This document shows positions 43,969 to 53,418 of a stretch of DNA of 64,000 nucleotides, piece by piece (the stretch's first letter is position 1; the number at the start of each line of letters is the position of its first letter). Under the pieces are notes generated by a model. That model was not told the DNA's origin and did no database searches. It saw only the letters and a program-made list of their open reading frames with translations. Both the position numbers and the translations under genes were made by a program. Source of the DNA: Thiohalomonas sp041685045 (GTDB lineage Bacteria > Pseudomonadota > Gammaproteobacteria > Thiohalomonadales > Thiohalomonadaceae); contig JAWLGP010000001.1 of assembly GCA_041685045.1 (NCBI GenBank), forward strand, positions 124,001 through 188,000. The letters run 5' to 3'.

Positions 43969-45630
43969 ATGTTGTACGCCCGGCTGTTTCTGATCGCCCT
44001 CCTCGTCATCAGCGGACCCGGCCACGCCGAACCGCCTGCCGCGAACGCCGTGGCCAGTGCCCATCCATCGGCCACGGAGGCGGGACACGAAGTGCTTGCC
44101 GCCGGCGGCAACGCCTTCGATGCGGCGGTGGCAGTGAGCGCGGCGCTGGCCGTGGTCGAGCCCTACAGCTCCGGGCTGGGCGGCGGCGGGTTCTGGCTGT
44201 TGCGCCAGGCCGGGGAGGGCCGTGAGGTGATGGTGGACGGGCGGGAGATCGCTCCGCGCGCGGCACACCGCGACATGTACCTGGACGCGGCGGGGGAACC
44301 CGTTGCCGAACGCTCCATGAACGGCCCGCTGGCGGCCGGCATCCCCGGCGAGCCGGCGGCTTTGGCGCATATCGCCACCCGCTACGGGCGGCTGCCCCTC
44401 TCACGCTCACTGGCACCGGCGATCCGTCTGGCCCAGGAGGGTTTCCCGGTCACCGAGCACTACCGGAGGATGGCGGCGTTTCGGCGCGACACGCTGATCG
44501 CCCAAGGGGGCGCCAGCGTGTTTCTCGACGGCGGCGAAGTACCGCCGCTTGGCCACCACATCCGGCAGCCGGCGCTGGCAACCACGTTGAAGGCACTGGC
44601 AACCGAAGGGGCGGACGGTTTCTATCGGGGACCGGTCGCCGAACGCCTGCTGGCCGACGTGCAGGGCGCAGGCGGAATCTGGAGCCGGGAGGATCTGGCC
44701 GGTTACCGGGTGATTGAGCGGGCCCCGATCGTGTTCCACTACCGCGGTCTTCGGGTGGTGTCGGCCTCCCCGCCCTCCTCGGGGGGCGTGGCGTTAGCGA
44801 CCATGCTGCAGATCCTGGAGGCCTATCCCCTTGCCAGCCTGAGCCCCGCCAACCGGATTCATCTGCTGGTGGAGGCCATGCGGCGCGCCTACCGGGACCG
44901 CGCCGAATATCTCGGCGACCCCGATTTCGTGGCCGTGCCGATCGCGCGCCTCACCCACCCTCTCTACGCCGCCGGTCTGCGCGCCGGGATCCATCCAGAG
45001 CGTGCTACCCCCAGCGCGCTGCTGCCGGGATTCGTGGGCCGGCCCGCCGGCTCCGACACCACCCATTTTGCCGTGCTCGATCGCGAAGGCAACGCGGTCT
45101 CCGCCACCCTTTCCATCAACTATCCCTTCGGATCCGGTTTCCTCTCACAGCAGACCGGCATCCTGCTCAACGATGAAATGGATGACTTTTCGGCCAAGCC
45201 GGGAGCACCCAACGCCTACGGCCTGGTCGGTGCGGCGGCCAATGCGATTGGCCCCGGCAAGCGCATGCTGTCATCCATGTCCCCGACCATCGCTGACGAT
45301 GGCGAACAGCTGGCGCTGCTCGGCACCCCGGGCGGCAGCCGGATCATCACCATGGTCCTGCTCGGTCTGCTCGATTTCGCCGAAGGACACGGTCCGGCGT
45401 CGTGGGTCGCGCAGCCCCGCTTTCATCACCAGTATCTGCCGGACCGGATCAGTTACGAACCGGGGGCCTTCGACGCCACCACCGTCGCGGCACTGCATGC
45501 GATGGGCCACACCGCCGAGGCCGCAGAGCGTCCGTGGGGCAACATGCAGGCGATCCGTTGGGACCGGCGCAACGGCCGGGTCGAGGCGGCCAGCGATCCT
45601 CGCGGTGAAGGCGTGGCGAGCGTCCGCTAG
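43969..45630 (+). CDS. ggt: Gamma-glutamyltransferase
   Basis: Periplasmic Ntn-hydrolase that transfers or hydrolyses the gamma-glutamyl group of glutathione and related peptides. The 553-aa precursor has a signal peptide (LYARLFLIALLVISGPGHAE), the large-subunit segment AAGGNAFDAAVAVSAALAVV and the autoprocessing/nucleophile Thr in SDTTHFAVLD (about residue 364). The oxyanion and substrate loops are MLSSMSPTIADDG and GTPGGSRIITMVL. ATG 43969 opens the signal peptide; the frame is open to 43912 but without a better site. Length is as in family members. Confidence 0.94.
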   Translation: MLYARLFLIALLVISGPGHAEPPAANAVASAHPSATEAGHEVLAAGGNAFDAAVAVSAALAVVEPYSSGLGGGGFWLLRQAGEGREVMVDGREIAPRAAHRDMYLDAAGEPVAERSMNGPLAAGIPGEPAALAHIATRYGRLPLSRSLAPAIRLAQEGFPVTEHYRRMAAFRRDTLIAQGGASVFLDGGEVPPLGHHIRQPALATTLKALATEGADGFYRGPVAERLLADVQGAGGIWSREDLAGYRVIERAPIVFHYRGLRVVSASPPSSGGVALATMLQILEAYPLASLSPANRIHLLVEAMRRAYRDRAEYLGDPDFVAVPIARLTHPLYAAGLRAGIHPERATPSALLPGFVGRPAGSDTTHFAVLDREGNAVSATLSINYPFGSGFLSQQTGILLNDEMDDFSAKPGAPNAYGLVGAAANAIGPGKRMLSSMSPTIADDGEQLALLGTPGGSRIITMVLLGLLDFAEGHGPASWVAQPRFHHQYLPDRISYEPGAFDATTVAALHAMGHTAEAAERPWGNMQAIRWDRRNGRVEAASDPRGEGVASVR

Positions 45631-45645
45631 CGGCTTTCCCGCCCG

Positions 45646-46449
45646 CTACTCCGGCGGGGCTTCGGGGGGCTGCAGCCCGTCCCGCAGAATCACGATATCG
45701 ACTCGCCGGTTGAGCTGCCTTCCGGCCACGGTGTCGTTGCTCGCCAGTGGCCGGGTTTCGCCATAGCCTCGGGCCAGGATGCGCTCGGGTGGAATGCCCC
45801 GGGCGACGATGGCGTCCTTGACCTCTTCGGCACGCCGCTCCGACAGCACCCAATTGAAATCGTCACTGCCGCGACTGTCGGTGTGGCCTTCGACGATGAT
45901 GGTTCTTTCCGGATGCTCTCGCAGGAAATCGGCCAGCGCGTCCAGGGTCGGCCCGACGCCCCCCAACAGGGCGGCCCGATTGGTCTCGAACATCACATCC
46001 TGAAGGGTGATTTTCACACCACTGTCGGTGCGCTGGGTCTCGAGGGCGGCCAGTTCCGCCTGCAGGTCGCGCGCCCTTGCCGTGGCCCGCTGGCTCTCCC
46101 GTTCACGGGCGGACAGGCGCAACCGATCCCGCTCGCGGCTGAGTGCCTGGACCTCGAGCGCAGCCAGTTCCCGCCCGGTGACGGCGAGGGCGATCTGCAT
46201 CAGCCGTTTTGCGCGATAGACCTGGTGCGTGTATTCGCTCCGGTCGCTGGCGGCCGCTGCCCGCTCGATGGCCCGCTCGGCATCGTGCAACGCTACCGGC
46301 GCATGCCGACGCACGTCAGGAATGGCGGCAATGGCGGCGTAGTCGGCCCGCAACTCCGACATGTCCGGCTGGTTGACGGGGGTTGCCGCGCAGCCGACCA
46401 GCCCGATAAGCCAGCCCCAGACCACGATGCCGACGATGTGGCGCCTCAT
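45646..46449 (-). CDS. DUF4398-like / OmpA-domain lipoprotein
   Basis: 267-aa predicted lipoprotein. The signal sequence ends in the lipobox LVGC (Cys about residue 20). A helical DUF4398-like region rich in Ala, Arg and Glu follows (about 30-145), then a C-terminal OmpA peptidoglycan-binding domain with MFETNRAALL, VEGHTDSRGSDDFNWVLSER and GETRPLASNDTVAGRQLNRR. It probably tethers the outer membrane to peptidoglycan. Its ATG overlaps the stop of the preceding lipoprotein gene by four bases. Confidence 0.92.
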   Translation of the reverse strand: MRRHIVGIVVWGWLIGLVGCAATPVNQPDMSELRADYAAIAAIPDVRRHAPVALHDAERAIERAAAASDRSEYTHQVYRAKRLMQIALAVTGRELAALEVQALSRERDRLRLSARERESQRATARARDLQAELAALETQRTDSGVKITLQDVMFETNRAALLGGVGPTLDALADFLREHPERTIIVEGHTDSRGSDDFNWVLSERRAEEVKDAIVARGIPPERILARGYGETRPLASNDTVAGRQLNRRVDIVILRDGLQPPEAPPE

Positions 46450-46820
46450 GGCATCGGCCTCTCACTCTCCCGCAACACGTCCACGGCACGCGCCAGTTGG
46501 TCCCTCAGCTCCTGGGCCCGCGCAGCCTCGGCCTTGACCTCGGCCAGGCGGGCGTCCAAACGCGCCTCCTCGGCCAGCCGGCGAGCCCGCTCGAAGTTCG
46601 GGTCGGTATCGGTCTCAACCAGGCTACGCGCCTGCTCGAGCTTGTCGGCGGCCATCTGCACCTCCAGGGAGGCGAACTCACCGGCTTCCAGTTGAAGAGC
46701 ACGATCCAGTGCCTCTTCGGCTTCAGCGATCCGCGGTCCAGGCGAAGGCGGCGGGGTCGCGGCGCAGGACATCGCCGTTAAAACGGCGCCCGCGACGGCC
46801 ATCCGTGACAGGGGGGACAT
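46446..46820 (-). CDS. DUF4398 lipoprotein
   Basis: 124-aa predicted lipoprotein: signal MSPLSRMAVAGAVLTAMSC with lipobox AMSC, then a charged helical DUF4398 domain (GEFASLEVQMAADKLEQARS, ARRLAEEARLDARLAEVKAE). ATG 46820 has GGAG seven bases upstream; an ATG 12 bases earlier is less favoured. It is paired and coupled with the OmpA-domain lipoprotein, a common arrangement of this family. Confidence 0.88.
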   Translation of the reverse strand: MSPLSRMAVAGAVLTAMSCAATPPPSPGPRIAEAEEALDRALQLEAGEFASLEVQMAADKLEQARSLVETDTDPNFERARRLAEEARLDARLAEVKAEAARAQELRDQLARAVDVLRESERPMP

Positions 46821-46899
46821 CGGGCACTCCATGCGACGAATAAGGGGACGTGGTTAATACTTAGCTGGCGGATCGGTGGGCTGCAACGTGAGGTGCGTC

Positions 46900-47616
46900 A
46901 TGTCTCGCAAGGAAGCGGGCGTCGTTGCCCTGTTAGGAGCTTTGCTAACCGGCATGCCGGCTATGGCCGAGCCGCAGCGGCACGAAGGCCGCTGGTTCGC
47001 CGCCGTGCTGCCGACCGGCTGGCAGATGCTGGAGACGCGCGGCGGTATCGAGGTGAACGCCCCCGACGGCAGCGCCCTGTTTCTGGCGCTGCATTCGGGC
47101 GCGGGGGCGTTGGGCCCGCGTGGCTGCCTGCGGGAGACCATCAGGCGGCGGGAACCACTGGCCCTGCAACACACGCTATACGATGTGGCTCCGGTACCGG
47201 CCCCGGCCGGTTTCCTGTGGCGGCCGGCCGAGGCGGAGTTGGCCATTGAGCGGCGGGGGGCAGCGTTTCGGGTAAAGCTGCGCTGCGCCGTCCTCAACAG
47301 CTACGGTCAGTACACCGCCGTGATTCGCGGGGACTATCTGCCTTCCGCACGCCAACGACAGACACAGGCGCGGCTCGATGAAGTCCGTGACAGCCTGGAA
47401 GTGCGCGACCGCAGTGCGCTCTCCGGCCTGACCATGGCCGACCTGCCGGACCGCGGCATACCGGAGCGCTACCTGCGGCCGGCGCCGGCGAGCAGGCTGG
47501 AGAAGTCGGAGGCGGTCAGCGAGTCGAATTGGGCAAGGTCGAAGGTGATCGCACCGCCGGCCAATTCATACCAGGAGAGCTGGCCACACCAGTCGGGCAG
47601 GCTGAAGCTGCCCTGA
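46900..47616 (+). CDS. Exported hypothetical protein
   Basis: 238-aa protein with a signal peptide (SRKEAGVVALLGALLTGMPA, cut near AMAEP). It has no recognised domain; it contains two mature-region cysteines (GPRGCLRE, VKLRCAVLN) that could pair. The start has GAGGTG upstream. The last 148 bases lie antisense to the 3' end of the next gene, and the final ~48 residues look compositionally unlike the rest, so the native stop may have been lost or the overlap may be real. Confidence 0.7.
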   Translation: MSRKEAGVVALLGALLTGMPAMAEPQRHEGRWFAAVLPTGWQMLETRGGIEVNAPDGSALFLALHSGAGALGPRGCLRETIRRREPLALQHTLYDVAPVPAPAGFLWRPAEAELAIERRGAAFRVKLRCAVLNSYGQYTAVIRGDYLPSARQRQTQARLDEVRDSLEVRDRSALSGLTMADLPDRGIPERYLRPAPASRLEKSEAVSESNWARSKVIAPPANSYQESWPHQSGRLKLP

Positions 47617-48503
47617 GGGCGGCGGGACAGCAGATAGACCCGACCGGGGCGAAATACGGCGTTGTAAGGCACGCCGCTGTCGTGCAGCTCGGCTATCGCC
47701 GCCCAGGCCGGGTCCGGCCGATCGAACACCTGAACTGCCGCGGGGTAGTCGTCGGGGCCACCGTTGTGACGCCAGGTGCCGCCTTCGAGCGGCAGTGGGC
47801 GTTGCCGCACGAAGGTCTGCAGGTGCAGGTGGTTGATGGAGGCGTGGGCACCGTAGGCGTTGTAGCCCAGCCCGAAGCCGGGCAGGCGGGCAGCGAGGGA
47901 CTCGGTCACCGCCCAAGCCCAGTGAAGCATGGCGGCGTCGAGCAACTGCGGCCGCTCGGCCCGGCGCTCCGGGACCAGAATCCCATGCCGCTCCACGAAG
48001 GGAAATTTGTTGTACAAAAAGGCCGCATCCCGCCCGACCAGCTCCCCCTGCCAGAGGATTTCGGGCGCCAGGAACGGTTTGTTGAAGTGAAAGCCGTTGG
48101 GATCGAAAGGGGCGGAAGTGCCGTTCACTGCCCCGTGGCTGCCGCGCTGCGGCCGAAATGATCGCAGGAGATTGAACTGAAGCTCCCAGGGGCCCGCCTG
48201 CCGGAAGCGGGTCGGGGCCACGGCCGCGAAGCCGATGTGGGCGAGCTTGAGAAAGACGCTGACGTCGTCGGCCGCATCGGGCAGGGGCTGTCCACTTTGC
48301 AACAGCTGCCGGTAACCTTCGGCCAGGCTGTCAAACCGGGCCGCGAGGGCAGGCCGTAACCGTTCCCAAAGCCCCGGCTCGAAGGAGGCGTTGGCTGCGG
48401 CCAGGATGAAGGTGCCAAGCCCCGGCCGCTCGAGCATGGCGGCGAGGCCTTGTTCGAAGGCCGCGCTCAAGGCGGCCGGGGAACGGAACGGGTCGAGGCT
48501 CAC
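47469..48503 (-). CDS. HIT-superfamily phosphorylase/nucleotidyltransferase-like protein
   Basis: 344-aa protein with the catalytic-type triad NHLHLQTF (H-x-H-x-Q, about residue 224), as in GalT, Ap4A phosphorylase and GDP-hexose phosphorylases of the HIT superfamily. The preceding LYNKFPFVERHGILVPE, with FVERHGILVPE resembling the substrate strand of that group, and GYNAYGAHASI support this. The substrate cannot be assigned. Starts with GTG without a clear ribosome site. It is 42 bases upstream of mutM on the same strand and overlaps the convergent exported-protein gene. Confidence 0.75.
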   Translation of the reverse strand: MSLDPFRSPAALSAAFEQGLAAMLERPGLGTFILAAANASFEPGLWERLRPALAARFDSLAEGYRQLLQSGQPLPDAADDVSVFLKLAHIGFAAVAPTRFRQAGPWELQFNLLRSFRPQRGSHGAVNGTSAPFDPNGFHFNKPFLAPEILWQGELVGRDAAFLYNKFPFVERHGILVPERRAERPQLLDAAMLHWAWAVTESLAARLPGFGLGYNAYGAHASINHLHLQTFVRQRPLPLEGGTWRHNGGPDDYPAAVQVFDRPDPAWAAIAELHDSGVPYNAVFRPGRVYLLSRRPQGSFSLPDWCGQLSWYELAGGAITFDLAQFDSLTASDFSSLLAGAGRR

Positions 48504-48545
48504 AGGCGAAATCCGGGGTCGGAAAAAGTCGCCCAGTATACCGGG

Positions 48546-49361
48546 TCAACGCTGGCAGCGCGGGCACCACACCGTCGAACGCTGGCCGAGTCGCACCTCC
48601 CGCAGGATTGCGCCGCAGGCCGCACACGCCTCGCCGCCGCGGCCGTAGACCGAAAGCTGCTGGGCAAAATAGCCCGGGCGACCGGCACTGTCGACGAAGT
48701 CCCGCAGTGTCGTCCCACCGGCGGCGATCGCCTCCTCCAGCACCGCGCGCACGGCGTCCGCGAGCCGCTGGTAGCGCTCTGCGCTCACCGCGCCGGCGCG
48801 GCGGTCGGGGCGAATTCCGGCGCGGAACAACGCCTCGTTGGCGTAGATGTTGCCGATGCCGACCACGACGTGCGCATCCATCAGAAACGGTTTCACGGCG
48901 GTCTGGCGACGCCGCGAGCGCTGGTGGAGGTAGGCTCCCGAAAAGTCCGGCCCCAGCGGTTCGGGACCGAGATCCGTCAGCAGCGGGTGGTGTTCGGGCG
49001 GGGCCTCGGTCCACAGCACCGCGCCGAAGCGGCGCGGGTCGGTCAACCGCAGGATAACGCCGGTTTCGAGGACGATGTCGACATGATCGTGCTTGCCCGG
49101 CGGTTTGGGCTCGGTCAGTACCCGCAGGCTGCCCGACATGCCAAGGTGCACAATGGCCGTACCGCGCGCGGTCTCCAGCAGCAGGTATTTCGCGCGTCGG
49201 CGCAGGCGTTCGATTCGCTCCCCGGGCAGGCGCTCCGACAACTCGGTCGGCACCGGCCAGCGTAGCCGCGGCTGGCGCACCACCACCGCCGCAACCCGCC
49301 GGCCGGCGACATGCGGCGCGATGCCGCGCAGGGTGGTCTCGACTTCGGGGAGTTCGGGCAT
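48546..49361 (-). CDS. mutM: Formamidopyrimidine-DNA glycosylase
   Basis: Base-excision repair enzyme removing 8-oxoguanine and Fapy lesions. The 271-aa protein begins MPELPEVETTLRGIAPHV with catalytic Pro2 and Glu3. It has the conserved Lys in RRRAKYLLLE (about 57), GIGNIYANEALFRAGI of the helix-two-turn-helix, and a C-terminal zinc finger CAACGAIL / WCPRCQR. Length is exactly typical. Confidence 0.97.
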   Translation of the reverse strand: MPELPEVETTLRGIAPHVAGRRVAAVVVRQPRLRWPVPTELSERLPGERIERLRRRAKYLLLETARGTAIVHLGMSGSLRVLTEPKPPGKHDHVDIVLETGVILRLTDPRRFGAVLWTEAPPEHHPLLTDLGPEPLGPDFSGAYLHQRSRRRQTAVKPFLMDAHVVVGIGNIYANEALFRAGIRPDRRAGAVSAERYQRLADAVRAVLEEAIAAGGTTLRDFVDSAGRPGYFAQQLSVYGRGGEACAACGAILREVRLGQRSTVWCPRCQR

Positions 49362-49414
49362 TGACGGTTCGCTGGTAGCGCTTCGTTCGGGTGGATCAGC
49401 GCAGATGCGCTGCG

Positions 49415-50278
49415 CTAATCCGCCTGACGGTCCGGGGAGGGAAGCTGCAACAGCCCCTCGGCCGTGGCGGCCGGTAGCTGGTAGGCAACACCGAGATCCG
49501 GGCGTACGAACAGCGCCTCCCCACCCGCCTCGTCCAGCAGGAAGACCAGGGGATCGCCCTGCCCCTCCAACCCGACCTCGATGCGGGCGGACTCCGCCGA
49601 CGGCGGCTCCTGCAGGTGCAGCTGAAGGGCCCGCGCGTGCCGCCAGTTCTCCACGAGTGCGGCCACGGCATCCGCAGAGTAGTCCGCCGGTTCGGGAATG
49701 AGCCGCCAACCGTCCTCGCCGCGTTCGACTGTGAAGTCGGGCAGAGCCAAGCGGGTGATCGCCGCATCGGCCGGCAGCAGTTGCGGGTCGATGAAGGTGC
49801 CGGCATCGCCGGCGACCTGCCAGAAGTGGTTGTCACCGATCAGAAAAATGGTATCGCCGAGCCGCACGTAGCGGCGCCGATCGAGGGGCGCGGTCTCACC
49901 GAAGCTCACCGTCGTCGCGCCATCGAAGGTGACTTGCACGCGGGGCTCGGCCAACCCATAGCGCTCGAGTCCCGCCTCGTCGGCAGGAAATCCGTCGGAC
50001 GCCTTCGCCTCGAGCAGCTCAAGCACCGAGCGCACCCGGAAGCTGTTCGCGGCGACCGCCACCGGGGTGGTCAACCGCCACTGTCCATCCTGCCGCTGCA
50101 GTTCGATCGCCGGTGCACCGGGTCGCTCGATGCGGATCGCCTCGACGCTGTCGGGGGCCACCCCGGTCAACCGCTTCGGCTCCGGTGGGGGTTCCTTGCC
50201 GGGTTCGTAGATCGCCAGCAAGACCAGTGCCGCCACCAGGGCCAGCAGGACAAGATTGAGCAGGGTCCTGGATTTCAT
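49415..50278 (-). CDS. DUF4340 protein of an ABC export cluster
   Basis: 287-aa protein with one N-terminal membrane helix (LLNLVLLALVAALVLLAIYE) and a large extracytoplasmic region with repeated beta-rich units (IELQRQDGQWRLTTPVAVAA, FTVERGEDGWRLIPEPADYS), the DUF4340 pattern. It directly follows the GldG-type gene by four bases and is the last gene of the cluster ATPase-permease-GldG-DUF4340. Function is unknown; the set is related to gliding/export ABC systems. Confidence 0.9.
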   Translation of the reverse strand: MKSRTLLNLVLLALVAALVLLAIYEPGKEPPPEPKRLTGVAPDSVEAIRIERPGAPAIELQRQDGQWRLTTPVAVAANSFRVRSVLELLEAKASDGFPADEAGLERYGLAEPRVQVTFDGATTVSFGETAPLDRRRYVRLGDTIFLIGDNHFWQVAGDAGTFIDPQLLPADAAITRLALPDFTVERGEDGWRLIPEPADYSADAVAALVENWRHARALQLHLQEPPSAESARIEVGLEGQGDPLVFLLDEAGGEALFVRPDLGVAYQLPAATAEGLLQLPSPDRQAD

Positions 50279-50282
50279 CGCC

Positions 50283-51671
50283 TCACCGCTTGCGCCGCCG
50301 CAACCAGATCGCCACCCCCACTGCGACCAGGCCGCCCGGTATCACCAGCAGGAAACCCAGGCCAATCACCACGGACACGGCCGGCGTGAGCTCCAGTTGG
50401 GTATCGGGTGCCGTGCGCGGCGGGATAGTGATGAAGACATCGTCGTGACTCAACCAGTTCACCAGCCGGTTGCCCAGCTCCAGGTTGGCACCGTTGCCAA
50501 GATACTGGCTGGACAGGAAATCGGCATCACCGACCACCACCACCCGTTGGGTTCGGGTCTGGGGTTCGGCATCGAGCTCCGGCGGGGCGGCGAGGTCAGG
50601 GGTGATGTCACGGCTGGCGGCCACGCCGAAGGTGAGCGGCCCGCCGACGTCATCGCCGTCGAGACGGATAGCCCCCTCCATCGCCCCGGTCTCGGACCAG
50701 CTGCGATCGAGGGTGCGCAACAACGGGGTGGTCTGCCACGCTTCGATGGTCTCCACCGCGAGCGGGCGGGCGAACGGAAACAGGGTGACGCTGGTCAGCT
50801 CCTCGGTCACCGGATGGCGCGGATAGTCGGCCACCACCACGAACGCCGGGTGTTCGATGCCAAGCAGGCGACCGGTCAGGTCGACGATGGTGCCGGGGGC
50901 GGGGGTGACGCCAAACGCCCCGCCGACTGCCTCCAGGGCCGGGGCTTCGCCGGGCTCGGTGAGCCACAACAGGTTGCCGCCACTGGCCACGTAACCCTGG
51001 ATCAGCGCCACTTCGCCGGCCAGCATTTCAGTGCGCGGATCGGCCACCACCAACAGGGCGGTGTCGTCCGGGATGCGGGGCTCCGTGGTCAGGGTCAGCC
51101 GGTCGACGACAAACCCCAGCTTTTCCAGCTGCCCCGTCCACTCCGAATAGTCGTGGTTGGCCGCGCCCTGGGGATTGCGCTCGCCATGGCCGGCGAGGAA
51201 CAGCACGCGCCGCTCGCCGCCGCGGGCCAGCCGCTGCAGGGCGTTGGTCAGCGCCTGCTCGTTTGGATTGCGGACATTCTCGCGCCGGCCGCGGTACTCG
51301 ACCACCAACTCACCCTCCTGGCTGACGCCAAGCTCGCGCACCAGATCGGGGCGCTGGTCCGGGTCGATAAAGTCGAGCTGGAGGTCCGGCTCGACCCGCT
51401 GGTAACGGCCGACCAGGTCGCGGACACGACGGCGGGTCGGTGCGAGCTCCGAATCGCGGGCGAAGGCGGTCACGTGGATCGCTCCCTCCATGGAGCGCAG
51501 CAGTTCCACCGAGGCTTCGGACAGGGTGTGACGGCCACTGGCGGTCCAGTCCGCCTGGTAGTCGTAGCGGGTACTGAGCCAGGCGACAAGGCCGATCACG
51601 GCCAGGAACAGCACGACGAAACTGGCGTTCTGGAGGCGCAACTGGCGGCGACTCTTGCGATTGATATCCAT
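50283..51671 (-). CDS. GldG-type ABC system auxiliary membrane protein
   Basis: 462-aa protein: N-terminal helix (SFVVLFLAVIGLVAWLSTRY, about 16-35), a large extracytoplasmic domain of the GldG/ABC_transp_aux type (YDYQADWTASGRHTLSEAS, RRVLFLAGHGERNPQG), and a C-terminal membrane helix with a basic RRRKR end. ATG 51671 is chosen over an ATG 27 bases upstream since homologues begin near this point. Part of the four-gene ABC unit. Confidence 0.9.
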   Translation of the reverse strand: MDINRKSRRQLRLQNASFVVLFLAVIGLVAWLSTRYDYQADWTASGRHTLSEASVELLRSMEGAIHVTAFARDSELAPTRRRVRDLVGRYQRVEPDLQLDFIDPDQRPDLVRELGVSQEGELVVEYRGRRENVRNPNEQALTNALQRLARGGERRVLFLAGHGERNPQGAANHDYSEWTGQLEKLGFVVDRLTLTTEPRIPDDTALLVVADPRTEMLAGEVALIQGYVASGGNLLWLTEPGEAPALEAVGGAFGVTPAPGTIVDLTGRLLGIEHPAFVVVADYPRHPVTEELTSVTLFPFARPLAVETIEAWQTTPLLRTLDRSWSETGAMEGAIRLDGDDVGGPLTFGVAASRDITPDLAAPPELDAEPQTRTQRVVVVGDADFLSSQYLGNGANLELGNRLVNWLSHDDVFITIPPRTAPDTQLELTPAVSVVIGLGFLLVIPGGLVAVGVAIWLRRRKR

Positions 51672-51675
51672 GACT

Positions 51676-52422
51676 TCAGCCCTGCAACCGGTCGGCATCC
51701 AGACGACGGATGCTCAACACCAGAAAGGTGACGATGAACAGCAGGTAATAGACGATGTCGCTGGTGTCGAAAATACCGCGCAGCAGCGCCTGATAGTGGC
51801 GCTGCAAGGAGAGATAGCCGAACAGAGTTTCACCGCCGTCGCCCCCCGCCCAATCGATGATCCAGAGCAGCAGCAGGAGGCCGAAGCTGCTGACCGCCGC
51901 CACCGTCGGTTGGGCGGTCAGGGTGGACATGAACAGGCCGGCGGCGGCGAAGGCGGCGAGCATCAGCACCAGCCCGATCACTTCGGCGGCAAGCAAGCCG
52001 AAGTCGAGGCTCCCGGCCGCCAGCAACGACAGCGGCATCAGCAGAATGAGTCCGACCATTACACCCAGGAAGGCGACGATGCCGAGGAACTTGCCCATCA
52101 CGATCTCGCCCATGGAGATCGGCGCCGAGAACAGCAGCGGCAGGGTGCGGCCGCGCCGCTCCTCGCTGACCAGGCGCATGGTGATGAGCGGCACCACCAG
52201 CAGCAGCACGACGGTGGCACTGCCGAACACCGGCGCCACCACCACCTCGGTCAGCCCGGGCGGGCTCTCCAGCCTCGCCAGTTGCGGGGCGAGGCGGGCG
52301 TACTCGTCGAGCTGGGCGAGGAACAGGTAGGCGAGAATGAACTCGACCACCGCCAGGATCGACCAGGCCAGCGGCGAGAGGAACAGGCTGCGCAGTTCAC
52401 GGGCGGCGATGTGACCGATCAT
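51676..52422 (-). CDS. ABC-2 type permease
   Basis: 248-aa membrane protein with six hydrophobic segments, ABC-2 type. It starts MIGHIAARELRSLFLSPLAW, has MRLVSEERRGRTLPLLFSAP (the coupling-helix region about 83-102) and ends in the LSIRRLDADRLQG tail, typical of GldF-like permeases. Its ATG shares an A with the ATPase stop (TGATG). The transported substrate is unknown. Confidence 0.93.
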   Translation of the reverse strand: MIGHIAARELRSLFLSPLAWSILAVVEFILAYLFLAQLDEYARLAPQLARLESPPGLTEVVVAPVFGSATVVLLLVVPLITMRLVSEERRGRTLPLLFSAPISMGEIVMGKFLGIVAFLGVMVGLILLMPLSLLAAGSLDFGLLAAEVIGLVLMLAAFAAAGLFMSTLTAQPTVAAVSSFGLLLLLWIIDWAGGDGGETLFGYLSLQRHYQALLRGIFDTSDIVYYLLFIVTFLVLSIRRLDADRLQG

Positions 52423-53366
52423 CAGGCGGCCTCCGGGGCGGGTTCAGCGGTGGTTATGTCGACGAAGATATCCTCCAGCGAGAGACGGTCGGGTACCAGC
52501 TCGTACAGCCCCCAATCGTGGGCCACGGAAGCGGCCACCAGGGCCTCGGCCGGGCTCTGCTCCGGAGTGTGGTTAATCCGGAACCGCCCCTCGCCCAGAG
52601 GCTCGGCGCCGACCACGCCGTCCACCGCAATCAGCGCCTCCGGTTCGGGCGGCCGGTGCAGCGCAACGGTGAAGGCGGAGGTCTGCATGCGGCGGGTGAG
52701 CCCGTCGATGGTATCGCTTACCACCAGTTCACCGCGATTGATGATCTGCACCCGGTCGCAGGTGGCCTGGACCTCCGGCAGGATGTGGGTGGAGAGGATC
52801 ACGCTGTGCTCGCCGCCCAGCTCCCGGATCAGCTTGCGGATCTCGCGGATTTGGATCGGGTCGAGGCCGACGGTCGGTTCGTCCAGCATCACCACCTCGG
52901 GGCCGTGGATGATCGCCTGGGCGATGCCGACCCGCTGCTGGTAGCCCTTGGAGAGATTACCGATCAGGCGCCGGCCGACCTCGGTCAGACCACAACGCTC
53001 CTTCGCCGCGGCAACGGCCCCCGATACGCGGGGCTTTTCGATGCGGTGCAGGCGCGCGCAGTAGGTGAGGTATTCATCGACGGTGAGTTCGCGGTAGACC
53101 GGCGGCTGCTCGGGCAGGTAGCCGATCAGCGCCTTGGCGCGCTTCGGCTCATCCAGCATGTCGATGCCGCCGACCCGGATGCGCCCGGCGCTCGGGGCGA
53201 GGTTGCCGGTGATCATCTGCATGGTGGTGGACTTGCCCGCCCCGTTGGGGCCGAGAAAGCCGAGCACCTCCCCCCGCTTCACCTCGAAACTGACGCCGCC
53301 CACGGCACAGGTCGTGCCGTAATAGCGGAACAGGTTTTCGACGCTGACCAGATTGTCGTTGTTCAT
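52422..53366 (-). CDS. ABC transporter ATP-binding protein (GldA-like)
   Basis: 314-aa ATPase. Walker A FLGPNGAGKSTT (about residue 39), Q-loop IGYLPEQPPVYRELTVDEY, signature LSKGYQQRVGIAQAIIH, Walker B VVMLDEPTVGLDP and H-loop STHILPEV are all intact. A C-terminal DUF4162-type extension follows. ATG 53366 is the family start; a longer open frame lies in the upstream palindrome region. First gene of the four-gene export unit. Confidence 0.95.
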   Translation of the reverse strand: MNNDNLVSVENLFRYYGTTCAVGGVSFEVKRGEVLGFLGPNGAGKSTTMQMITGNLAPSAGRIRVGGIDMLDEPKRAKALIGYLPEQPPVYRELTVDEYLTYCARLHRIEKPRVSGAVAAAKERCGLTEVGRRLIGNLSKGYQQRVGIAQAIIHGPEVVMLDEPTVGLDPIQIREIRKLIRELGGEHSVILSTHILPEVQATCDRVQIINRGELVVSDTIDGLTRRMQTSAFTVALHRPPEPEALIAVDGVVGAEPLGEGRFRINHTPEQSPAEALVAASVAHDWGLYELVPDRLSLEDIFVDITTAEPAPEAA

Positions 53367-53418
53367 ATCCGAGCGTATCCCGTCGCAGAATCTTGCCCCA
53401 CCATCGCGGCTTCGAGCC

